Below are positions 1-5,391 of a DNA stretch of 5,558 nt, piece after piece. How positions within the stretch are numbered: position 1 is the first letter of the stretch; each line of letters starts with the position of its first letter. The notes beneath the pieces were generated by a model that saw only the letters and a list, made by a program, of their open reading frames with translations, was not told the DNA's origin and did not search any database. A program made the translations under genes and the position numbers. The stretch is from Dehalococcoidia bacterium (GTDB lineage Bacteria > Chloroflexota > Dehalococcoidia > SAR202 > UBA826). Location of the stretch: assembly GCA_012965485.1 (NCBI GenBank), contig DTSF01000032.1:1-5558 (forward strand). Direction: 5' to 3'.

Positions 1-34
1 CGTAGGCGGTTTGCAATTCTTCCATCGAGTGCAT
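1..34 (-). CDS. Unidentified protein, N-terminal fragment only (runs off the left edge)
   Basis: On the minus strand an ATG at 34-32 begins MHSMEELQTAY and continues past the window edge. A GGAG ribosome binding site (46-43 region) sits about 8 nt upstream of the ATG. An in-frame TAA lies a few codons further upstream, so the start cannot be much earlier. A second in-frame ATG at 25 is possible but less well placed. Eleven residues are too few to assign a family. The gene is divergent from ccmA. The call rests on the ribosome binding site, the clean start and the intergenic spacing. Confidence 0.5.
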   Translation of the reverse strand, partial: MHSMEELQTAY

Positions 35-140
35 AATTACTCTCCATTATCATATTCGTCTGTTAATCTTTTAATTGTAACAACGGAATGCCATATTAAA
101 CGGATATTTTATATAAATACTCTGTTATGCGAAAAATTGC
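35..140. promoter_or_regulatory. Divergent intergenic region with weak promoter-like elements
   Basis: This AT-rich gap separates the left-edge minus-strand gene from ccmA. On the plus strand TATAAA (112-117) resembles a -10 box and would put the transcript start only about 15-20 nt before the ccmA ATG, but no convincing -35 lies 16-18 nt upstream. On the minus strand TACAAT (79-74) resembles a -10 box about 40 nt before the left-edge start, also without a clear -35. The divergent layout requires promoters here; the exact boxes are tentative. Confidence 0.3.
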
Positions 141-800
141 ATGGACGCACTTTTAGAAGTAGAAAATATAACAAAGTCTTACGGTAGGAACCGTGTTCTT
201 CATAAACTGTGTCTCTCCGTAGAACCTGGTGAAGTAGTGGTTATTAGAGGTATCAATGGTTCTGGAAAAACCACATTGTTGTCAATCATAGCCTCTCTAG
301 TCTCATGCGATTACGGCATGGTCAAAATACTGGGGCAAGACCTACGGTCAAATCCTCATAGGGTTAGGTCTGATTTGGCTTTTGTCGCTCATCAGCCCTT
401 TCTATATTCGCAACTTACAGTGAAAGAAAATTTAGAATTTTTTGGTCGCTTGAATTCCATAGATAACTTGGATAGTACGATTTTGGAGAAAGCAGCACTC
501 ATCGGACTCTCAAACCGACTAGGTAGTAAGATTGCCACTCTTTCGCATGGTTACATCAAAAGAGTGGCAATTGCCAGGGCGCTTCTTCATTCCCCTAAAA
601 TATTATTGTTTGACGAACCGGAATCAGGTTTAGATCAAGATTCTTTGAAATTATTTGCACACAATAAAAAAATCATTGGTGATCAATTAGAGAGTGGCAA
701 GTCAATAGTTATGACTACGCATGCATCTCAAATTCCATATAGAGGTAAAGTTCGCAACCAACGCATATCAAAAGGGATGCTGGTGGATGATATTTTTTAA
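141..800 (+). CDS. ccmA: Cytochrome c maturation ABC transporter ATP-binding protein CcmA
   Basis: This is a 219-aa cytoplasmic ATPase subunit, the usual length for CcmA. All ABC landmarks are visible: Walker A GINGSGKT (residues 37-44), Q-loop Gln85 followed by LYSQLTVKENL, the signature LSHGY (134-138, a divergent form of LSGGQ as is common in CcmA), Walker B ILLFDEP (154-160) with catalytic Glu159, D-loop SGLD (162-165) and switch His194. In System I cytochrome c biogenesis CcmA and CcmB, with CcmC and CcmD, drive ATP-dependent release of haem-loaded CcmE at the membrane. Identification as CcmA rather than a generic ABC ATPase rests mainly on the overlapping ccmB downstream (14-nt overlap). 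The ATG at 141 is the only start after an in-frame stop at 114-116, yet no Shine-Dalgarno sequence precedes it, which is compatible with a very short leader. A different small-molecule exporter ATPase is unlikely given the partner. Confidence 0.88.
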   Translation: MDALLEVENITKSYGRNRVLHKLCLSVEPGEVVVIRGINGSGKTTLLSIIASLVSCDYGMVKILGQDLRSNPHRVRSDLAFVAHQPFLYSQLTVKENLEFFGRLNSIDNLDSTILEKAALIGLSNRLGSKIATLSHGYIKRVAIARALLHSPKILLFDEPESGLDQDSLKLFAHNKKIIGDQLESGKSIVMTTHASQIPYRGKVRNQRISKGMLVDDIF

Positions 801-1479
801 CCCTCTTAAGACATACTTTTATCACCTGTTTGTAATGGTAAGGAAAGATTTCTTACTTGAAATCAGAAGTAAAGATGTAATTCTGCCAGTTTTTATCTTC
901 TCCTTGTTGGTTGTTGTGATATTTAATTTTGCGCTTGAATCAACCCCGAACACCGTCAACTTAATAGTCCCGGGGATTCTTTGGGTTTCTATAATGTTTG
1001 GTGCCATGGTGGGGTTTAACAGGATGCTTCTAGCTGAAACAGAAGGTGGTGCCTTCCATGGTCTGCTGGCTTCGCCGGTAGGTAGGGATGTCATTTTTTT
1101 CGGTAAAGTGCTATCTAATGTGATGTTTTTAATGGTAATTGAATTAATACTCGTTCCAATTTTGATCGTATTGTTCAATGTGACGCTATCTCCTCTGAAC
1201 ATGCTTTGGATTTCTTTACCGGCCCTTCTGGGAATTTCATTGTGTGGGATGTTATTTGCGACGATATCTATGAATATGAGAGCGAAGGAGGTTATGTTAC
1301 CCATCCTATTTCTTCCTGTAGTAGTGCCCATCCTTTTGGGTGCCGTAGAGTCGACGCATTCAATAATGAATGGTGGCAATTTGGACCAAAATTTTCGGTG
1401 GATAGCCCTGATGATTGTTTTTGATGTGATATATGGTGTTCTTGGGCCAGTCTCTTTTACCATGATTGTCGAAGATTGA
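787..1479 (+). CDS. ccmB: Cytochrome c maturation transporter membrane subunit CcmB
   Basis: This is a 230-aa integral membrane protein matching CcmB in length and layout. An amphipathic N-terminus with RKDFLLEIRSKD (19-30) leads into six hydrophobic segments at about 33-50, 59-77, 111-130, 139-160, 169-187 and 204-228. Family-typical stretches are visible: PGILWVSIMFGAMVGFNR (62-79), the cytoplasmic GLLASPVGR (92-100), GKVLSN (106-111), NMRAKEVMLPILFLP (163-177) and the final FDVIYGVLGP segment. It forms the transmembrane part of the CcmAB transporter, which works with CcmC to deliver haem through CcmE. The ATG at 787 is preferred: AAGGGA (772-777) sits 9 nt upstream and the overlap with ccmA is only 14 nt. 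An in-frame ATG at 721 would add 22 hydrophilic residues inside ccmA, and the ATG at 835 has no ribosome binding site. No ccmC follows, which is unusual for the standard gene order. Confidence 0.9.
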   Translation: MIFFNPLKTYFYHLFVMVRKDFLLEIRSKDVILPVFIFSLLVVVIFNFALESTPNTVNLIVPGILWVSIMFGAMVGFNRMLLAETEGGAFHGLLASPVGRDVIFFGKVLSNVMFLMVIELILVPILIVLFNVTLSPLNMLWISLPALLGISLCGMLFATISMNMRAKEVMLPILFLPVVVPILLGAVESTHSIMNGGNLDQNFRWIALMIVFDVIYGVLGPVSFTMIVED

Positions 1480-1516
1480 CCCGTAGGGCTTAGATAGGAT
1501 ATTTTAGGCTAAATCC

Positions 1517-1528
1517 TCTAAATTTAGA
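1517..1528. repeat. Perfect 12-bp palindrome upstream of the korA promoter
   Basis: TCTAAATTTAGA reads identically on both strands. Its right edge lies 20 nt upstream of the TTGACA -35 box. A dyad at this place could bind a dimeric transcription factor, but AT-rich 12-mers of this kind also arise by chance. Function is inference only. Confidence 0.3.
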
Positions 1529-1548
1529 TTGTGAACACAAACACAACA

Positions 1549-1578
1549 TTGACACTATAAAAACTTGGTTGATATATT
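1549..1578 (+). promoter_or_regulatory. Probable sigma70-type promoter P1 for korAB
   Basis: A perfect -35 hexamer TTGACA (1549-1554) is separated by 18 nt from TATATT (1573-1578), a five-of-six match to the -10 consensus. Transcription would start near 1585 and give a leader of about 155 nt before the TTG start of korA. This is the best promoter match in the gap and is correctly oriented for the oxidoreductase operon. Confidence 0.55.
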
Positions 1579-1598
1579 TTCTGACGGTGCTGTATATT
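1569..1598 (+). promoter_or_regulatory. Possible second promoter P2 for korAB, overlapping P1
   Basis: TTGATA (1569-1574, five of six to TTGACA) lies 18 nt upstream of TATATT (1593-1598, five of six to TATAAT). Its -35 box overlaps the -10 region of P1, so the two could not be occupied by polymerase at once. It may be a real alternative start site about 20 nt downstream of P1 or a chance result of AT-rich sequence. Confidence 0.35.
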
Positions 1599-1651
1599 AG
1601 CCCTTGAATAGCTATTGATATTGACCATACTAAGATATGTTTTTAAGGGCT
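1599..1651 (+). promoter_or_regulatory. Inverted repeat in the predicted korA leader
   Basis: AGCCCTT (1599-1605) is exactly complementary to AAGGGCT (1645-1651), giving a 7-bp stem around a 39-nt loop. Inside the loop AATAGCTATT (1607-1616) is itself a perfect 10-bp palindrome. The element lies just after both predicted promoters and some 90 nt before the korA start. No T-tract follows the right arm, so a standard terminator is unlikely. I do not recognise a known riboswitch class. It could be a leader fold or an operator, or be incidental. Confidence 0.3.
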
Positions 1652-1672
1652 GATTTGAGGTAGTTCGGTACA

Positions 1673-1744
1673 ATGAATTTTATATGTTTGGGTAGCTGCA
1701 AATTGGCTGCCACTGAAAAGAAGTTTTTCGGGAGGGTAAATTGA
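1673..1744 (+). CDS. Possible 23-aa leader ORF translationally coupled to korA
   Basis: An ATG at 1673 opens a 23-residue reading frame (MNFICLGSCKLAATEKKFFG, then RVN) that stops at TGA 1742-1744. The stop overlaps the TTG start of korA in the tetranucleotide TTGA, the same geometry as the ATGA junction between korA and korB. GAGGT (1657-1661) lies 11 nt upstream, a rather long spacing. There is no recognisable domain. It may be a genuine short upstream ORF feeding ribosomes into korA, or a chance frame of short length. Only conservation or ribosome profiling would decide. Confidence 0.25.
   Translation: MNFICLGSCKLAATEKKFFGRVN
1731..1736 (+). promoter_or_regulatory. Strong ribosome binding site fixing the korA TTG start
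   Basis: GGAGGG lies 4 nt before the TTG at 1741 (5 nt if only GGAGG is counted) and is preceded by another G. It is the strongest Shine-Dalgarno match on the plus strand near any gene here. Together with the lack of an in-frame ATG before the conserved GEGGQG motif, it supports a TTG initiation codon. Confidence 0.75.
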
Positions 1745-3444
1745 AGAAGCAGGACTTTGTTGTCCGATTTGCTGGGGAAGGTGGACAAGGGGTGGTTACA
1801 TCTGCAGAAGGACTTGCTCAGGCGATGGCACAGTCTGGATATAATGTCCAGACTTTTTCTACCTTTCCTTCCCAGATTAAAGGTGGGCCCACTTGGACCC
1901 AGACTAGGATATCAACCAGTGCTGTGCTTAGCTCCGGTGATGAACTGGACGTATTGGTTGCTTTCAACCAATACGCTTACGAAAGTCACAAGGATGAGGT
2001 GGCCGATGACGGCGTGATTATTTACAACTCAGGGGAATTTGAAATAGATGCCTCTGACCAAACATTTGCAATGGATTTTGATGAACTAGCCAAACAGACC
2101 GGTAATAACCGAGCTGCAAACTTCGTAGTGATGGGGGCGCTGGCTCAATTGGTGGATGTTCCTATCAGCATACTTGAAGAATTTAACAGGCAACGATACT
2201 CAAGAGGGCGCCCTGGTGACCAGCAAATTATCGATTCTAATAATATGGCTCTCTCATTGGGGTCGGTGGAGGCTGAGAAGAGTGGATTTAATTTAGGGGA
2301 ATTATCAGACCCTATTAAGCCAGAAGGAGAACAAGTGCTCTTGAATGGTAACCTAGCTTTTAGCATTGGCGCAGCCCACGCTGGGCTCGATGTATTTGTT
2401 GGGTACCCTATTTCTCCAGCAACCCCAATTCTCCTTTGGATGGAGCAGAATCTGGTTGGGGAAGGTAAATTTGTACATCAATCCTCGTCTGAAATCGAAT
2501 CTATCACTAGTATCCTAGGAGCCGGATACGCTGGGAAAAAAGCGATGACTAGTACGGCAGGCCCTGGATTCACCTTGATGGGCGAAGGGATAGGCCTAGC
2601 TTGGATGGCGGAAATTCCTCTAGTCGTTATAGACGTACAGAGAGGTGGACCTTCAACTGGATTACCCACAAAAACTGAACAATCAGATTTGCTTACTGCT
2701 TTATATCCTGGACATGGAGATATGAAAATGCCGGTGATAGCTCCTGGCACCGTGGAGGAATGTTTTGTCGCTGGAGTTATGTCTGTTAACTGGGCAGAAA
2801 GATATCAAGGTCCGGTAGTTGTTCTGAGTGAAATGGCCCTATCTGAGAGAAGACAGAATATTCCAAGACCTGATCTGAAATCTCTTGCTCCTGAAAAGAG
2901 AGAAGTCTACTCAGGGACAAACGGCTATCTCAGATACGACGGATGGGAAGTATCTCCTATGCCATTGCCGGGAGGGCCCGGCAGCTATGTTGCTAATGGA
3001 AGCGAACATGATGCGATGGGAGACACAACTCATTTGGCAGCACGACATATACAGATGACGGAAAGACGTTTCGGCAAACTTAAGCTTTTGAATGATGGTA
3101 CTTTTGAGTCAGATAACGAAAATTCGAATATTGCGCTTGTTCCATGGGGAGGTTCTAAAGGTCCTGCCTTGGAGGCCTACAATAAGCTACAAACAGAAAA
3201 TAGAGATTTGGGTTGGTATTACACAATGTATATACATCCCATGCCTGAAGAAATGCTAGATGCATTGAAAGAGAAAGATCTCGTCATTGTTCCTGAATTG
3301 AATTACTTGGGCCAATTTGGGTCTGTGCTTAGAGCAGAGGGGATAAATGCAGTAAGTATCACTCAATATACTGGACTACCCTTTAAAGTCCGTGAACTTG
3401 TATCTAGGATTAATGAACTCATCAAGGATGGTGTACCGGTATGA
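1741..3444 (+). CDS. korA: 2-oxoacid:ferredoxin oxidoreductase, fused gamma-alpha subunit (KorA-like)
   Basis: This 567-aa cytoplasmic protein carries two domains. The gamma domain (about 1-185) shows GEGGQG (12-17), the FPSQIKGGP segment and the LDVLVAFNQ strand. The alpha domain (about 195-567) starts with GNLAFSIGAAHAG, followed by YPISPAT (222-228), TSTAGPGFTLM, RGGPSTGLPTKTEQSDLL and a C-terminal PELNYLGQFG segment. With the beta subunit it would perform CoA-dependent oxidative decarboxylation of a 2-oxoacid to acyl-CoA, CO2 and reduced ferredoxin, or the reverse. The fused gamma-alpha plus separate beta arrangement is that of two-subunit enzymes such as Sulfolobus OFOR and bacterial 2-oxoglutarate synthases. 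2-Oxoglutarate is the likeliest substrate, but pyruvate or branched 2-oxoacids cannot be excluded from sequence. The usual YPITP threonine is serine here (S225). The start is TTG with a strong ribosome binding site, and the gene overlaps korB by 4 nt. No ferredoxin-like delta gene is present. Confidence 0.9.
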   Translation: MKKQDFVVRFAGEGGQGVVTSAEGLAQAMAQSGYNVQTFSTFPSQIKGGPTWTQTRISTSAVLSSGDELDVLVAFNQYAYESHKDEVADDGVIIYNSGEFEIDASDQTFAMDFDELAKQTGNNRAANFVVMGALAQLVDVPISILEEFNRQRYSRGRPGDQQIIDSNNMALSLGSVEAEKSGFNLGELSDPIKPEGEQVLLNGNLAFSIGAAHAGLDVFVGYPISPATPILLWMEQNLVGEGKFVHQSSSEIESITSILGAGYAGKKAMTSTAGPGFTLMGEGIGLAWMAEIPLVVIDVQRGGPSTGLPTKTEQSDLLTALYPGHGDMKMPVIAPGTVEECFVAGVMSVNWAERYQGPVVVLSEMALSERRQNIPRPDLKSLAPEKREVYSGTNGYLRYDGWEVSPMPLPGGPGSYVANGSEHDAMGDTTHLAARHIQMTERRFGKLKLLNDGTFESDNENSNIALVPWGGSKGPALEAYNKLQTENRDLGWYYTMYIHPMPEEMLDALKEKDLVIVPELNYLGQFGSVLRAEGINAVSITQYTGLPFKVRELVSRINELIKDGVPV

Positions 3445-4307
3445 CATTAAAAAACCCTGAATACGACTTCAAGTGGTGTCCCGGCTGTGGTGACTTCGGT
3501 GTGAGGAGAGCACTCGAAGTGGCCTTAAGTGAATACACCACCGAAAATGAAAAGCCTATAGATAATACTGTGGTAGTGGCTGGTATTGGGTGCTCAGGCA
3601 ACATGGTACATTTGTTGGAAAGAGAGCAACCATTCGGAATACACGGCATTCATGGAAGGTCTTTACCGATATCTATGGGAATCAAGATGGGAAACCCAGA
3701 TTTAAATGTTGTTGTTGTTGCAGGCGATGGAGACTTTTTGGGTATTGGAATGGAACACATAGCTCCACAGGCTCTTCGGAACCTAAATGTGACCGCAGTG
3801 GTGATGGACAATGGAGTCTATGGTCTTACGAAAGGACAGAGTTCACCTACAACTGATCTAGGAGTGATAACAAGTTCCACTCCATATGGGAAAGTTGAAG
3901 ATGCTTTAAACCCTCTTAGAACTTATTTAACGGTTGGAGTGTCTTTTATAGCTTCTACTATATCCAATAAAGTGAAGGATATGACGCTATTGATGAACCA
4001 GGCTATGAATCATGAGGGGTTTTCCATAGTCCATGTGCAATCTCCGTGTACTGAGTACAACAACACTTACGAGGCACTGAAAGGTAATGAAAGCAAAGGT
4101 ATAAAACCCTTGGCGTATGACATACCCGAAGGACATGATCCAGCAGACATTGAGGCGGCTCAGGAATTGCTGAATGCTGACGGCATACCGCTGGGATTGG
4201 TATATAGGGACTCCAATCGGGCAACCTTTGATCAAAAGATTCAAGAGACTATTGGGATTAAGGACATGAAATCTATCGAGAGTGTTTTAGATGGGTTTAC
4301 TATCTAG
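3441..4307 (+). CDS. korB: 2-oxoacid:ferredoxin oxidoreductase, beta subunit (KorB-like)
   Basis: This 288-aa subunit binds thiamine diphosphate and one [4Fe-4S] cluster. The TPP motif is textbook: GDGDFLGIG starts at residue 95 and Asn124 closes the GDG-x26-N spacing, followed by YGLTKGQSSPTT (127-138). Four cysteines sit where the family places cluster ligands: Cys13 and Cys16 in WCPGCGDFG, Cys51 in GIGCSG and Cys203 in SPCTEYNN. No additional ferredoxin-type CxxCxxC motifs are present, so electrons leave through the single cluster to an external ferredoxin. The ATG overlaps the korA stop as ATGA, with AAGGA about 12 nt upstream, which implies coupled translation. Length agrees with KorB / two-subunit OFOR beta chains. 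The pair is intact with no frameshift, and transcription ends at the hairpin 33 nt after the stop. Substrate is unresolved; 2-oxoglutarate is favoured by analogy. Confidence 0.92.
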   Translation: MTLKNPEYDFKWCPGCGDFGVRRALEVALSEYTTENEKPIDNTVVVAGIGCSGNMVHLLEREQPFGIHGIHGRSLPISMGIKMGNPDLNVVVVAGDGDFLGIGMEHIAPQALRNLNVTAVVMDNGVYGLTKGQSSPTTDLGVITSSTPYGKVEDALNPLRTYLTVGVSFIASTISNKVKDMTLLMNQAMNHEGFSIVHVQSPCTEYNNTYEALKGNESKGIKPLAYDIPEGHDPADIEAAQELLNADGIPLGLVYRDSNRATFDQKIQETIGIKDMKSIESVLDGFTI

Positions 4308-4339
4308 AATCCCCGAATTTTGACACTTAACTAATAAAG

Positions 4340-4380
4340 ATTCCCGCCCGGGATTTCTCCTCAGGCGGGAATTTTCATTT
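4340..4380. terminator. Bidirectional intrinsic terminator between convergent operons
   Basis: ATTCCCGCC (4340-4348) pairs perfectly with GGCGGGAAT (4364-4372), a 9-bp GC-rich stem with a 15-nt loop. On the plus strand TTTTCATTTT follows directly, terminating korAB. On the minus strand the hairpin is followed by TCTTTATT, so it can also terminate the hotdog operon, whose last stop codon is at 4396. Location between two facing genes fits a shared terminator. Confidence 0.9.
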
Positions 4381-4395
4381 TCTGTGGGTTAAGGG

Positions 4396-4827
4396 TTATT
4401 CTCTGTTAGGCAGTGTGGCTATCCCATATCCAGGTGTGGTGGTTTTGCCTTCGTGAGTTTCGAGCCATATCTCGCATTCCACGAAATTTTCGCCGTCTTG
4501 GACATATTTTTTCTTCACCGTTCCTTTCCCAAATACAGGGGTTCCAGGAACATCCATAGCTCGGTACTGAACACTCAACTTCTTTAATTCACCTCCAAGC
4601 CCAGCAAAATCTGTCATTAATTGACCAAGGAAAGCATTCTTGAGTGCGCCGTGCAAAATGACATCGGGTAGATTGTTATTAAGTGCAAATCCTTTGTCAT
4701 AATGGATTTGATAGTAATCTCCTGAAGCACCTGCATATTTTACTAGTTGTTGGGTTGTGGGGTCCTTTCGGAGAATAGGTATTTCGGATCCTTCTTCTAC
4801 GTCCTCAAAATAAATCTGTTCCGCCAT
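4396..4827 (-). CDS. MaoC-family catalytic hotdog dehydratase/hydratase subunit
   Basis: This 143-aa single-hotdog protein resembles the MaoC dehydratase domain. It has the opening YFEDVEEGSEIP, then a hydratase-2 region YAGASGDYYQIHYDKGFA (31-48) with the expected catalytic Asp37 and His42, then ILHGALKNAFLGQL, matching the helix after the active site. Such proteins add or remove water at the 2,3 position of enoyl / (R)-3-hydroxyacyl thioesters, on CoA or ACP. It starts 10 nt after the preceding gene, with AGGAG overlapping that gene's TAG stop and 7 nt before the ATG, so the two are co-translated. The pairing of an N-terminal-type and a catalytic hotdog protein matches heterodimers such as mycobacterial HadAB, so this would be the HadB-like half. 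The usual GD-x-N-P-x-H motif reads GDYYQIH: the Asn-Pro pair is replaced by Tyr-Gln. Substrate is unknown. Confidence 0.8.
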   Translation of the reverse strand: MAEQIYFEDVEEGSEIPILRKDPTTQQLVKYAGASGDYYQIHYDKGFALNNNLPDVILHGALKNAFLGQLMTDFAGLGGELKKLSVQYRAMDVPGTPVFGKGTVKKKYVQDGENFVECEIWLETHEGKTTTPGYGIATLPNRE

Positions 4828-4837
4828 TTTTGTACTC

Positions 4838-5299
4838 CTATTCGGTTGGTTGATAGCTTATTCCTGTAGATCGCTGCAAGGCTGCTACTTTGCCAAATTG
4901 GTTTACATATTTAGTTTCTCTAACCATTATCAACATATTTCCTAGTCTTCCCTGCCTCTCATTCACATCAGCAAGGTATTGTGTAACTGTAATGCGGTCA
5001 CCTGGTCTTATTGGTTCAAAATATTCCCATTCACTTCCACCATCCAAGTTGGCTGGGTATGGACTAGTTACGGTGACCCTTGCCTCTCCTAGTCTCATTG
5101 ACCTTAAAAAGGTCGGTGGGGCTATTAGACCTCCGTATTTTGTTTGTCGAGCGGCATCTTCATCATTGAAGACCAGACTCTCATCTCCTATGGCTTGGGC
5201 AAACTTAATTATTGCTCCTTTTTCAACATCATTAACTACTGGTTCGGATTCAACTCCGATCGCATCTTTCATCTCTTGTGTTATTACTGATTCAGACAC
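4838..5299 (-). CDS. MaoC N-terminal-type (FAS1-like) dehydratase partner subunit
   Basis: This is a 153-aa hotdog protein of the MaoC N-terminal dehydratase type (PF13452-like), counted from the GTG start. Visible landmarks are AQAIGD (34-39), YGGLIAPPTFLRS (55-67) and LDGGSEWEYFEPIRPGDRI, a hallmark of this group. The hydratase His is absent: the motif reads GDESLVFND, so this subunit is probably non-catalytic and shapes the substrate tunnel for the downstream catalytic subunit, as HadA does for HadB. I choose GTG at 5299 because GGGAG (5311-5307) sits 7 nt upstream and the protein then begins SESVITQEM, as homologues I recall do. An ATG at 5323 would add eight residues (MKVNGRNE) but has no ribosome binding site. 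The next gene starts 10 nt after the stop. It could serve fatty acid, polyketide or CoA-thioester degradation; sequence alone does not say. Confidence 0.8.
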   Translation of the reverse strand: MSESVITQEMKDAIGVESEPVVNDVEKGAIIKFAQAIGDESLVFNDEDAARQTKYGGLIAPPTFLRSMRLGEARVTVTSPYPANLDGGSEWEYFEPIRPGDRITVTQYLADVNERQGRLGNMLIMVRETKYVNQFGKVAALQRSTGISYQPTE

Positions 5300-5356
5300 T
5301 TCGTTTCTCCCATTAACCTTCATGAATTACTTTATAGGTAAGTTTGATTTTCTGAA

Positions 5357-5385
5357 AGTTTATGGAGAGTGGCAAAAGGTGTCAA
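5357..5385 (-). promoter_or_regulatory. Probable promoter of the hotdog dehydratase operon
   Basis: On the minus strand a perfect TTGACA (5385-5380) is followed after 17 nt by TAAACT (5362-5357), a four-of-six -10 match. Transcription would begin near 5350 and give a leader of about 50 nt before the preferred GTG start at 5299, leaving room for the GGGAG ribosome binding site. The -10 is weak but the -35 and spacing are ideal. Confidence 0.45.
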
Positions 5386-5391
5386 GAAGGC

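Noticed and set aside
721..786. Upstream ATG extending ccmB by 22 residues
   Set aside because: The extension lies inside ccmA, is hydrophilic and unlike CcmB N-termini. The ATG at 787 has a usable ribosome binding site.
822..1463. Long minus-strand open frame across ccmB
   Set aside because: It is the antisense shadow of an unmistakable membrane protein. Its translation is rich in Thr, Ser, Ile and Lys, has no recognisable domain, and there is no start signal.
1496..1517. Possible terminator after ccmB (AGGA / TCCT with inner TTT / AAA)
   Set aside because: The stem is bulged and AT-rich and no T-tract follows. Not strong enough to call.
2966..2983. Perfect 7-bp GC-rich hairpin TGCCGGG-AGGG-CCCGGCA inside korA
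   Set aside because: It encodes the Pro-Gly-Gly-Pro-Gly stretch, where CCN and GGN codons readily create inverted repeats. No T-tract follows, so termination is not expected.
3707..3721. GTT trinucleotide run in korB
   Set aside because: It codes for the Val strand just before the GDG thiamine diphosphate motif, a conserved hydrophobic strand. No sign of an expandable repeat.
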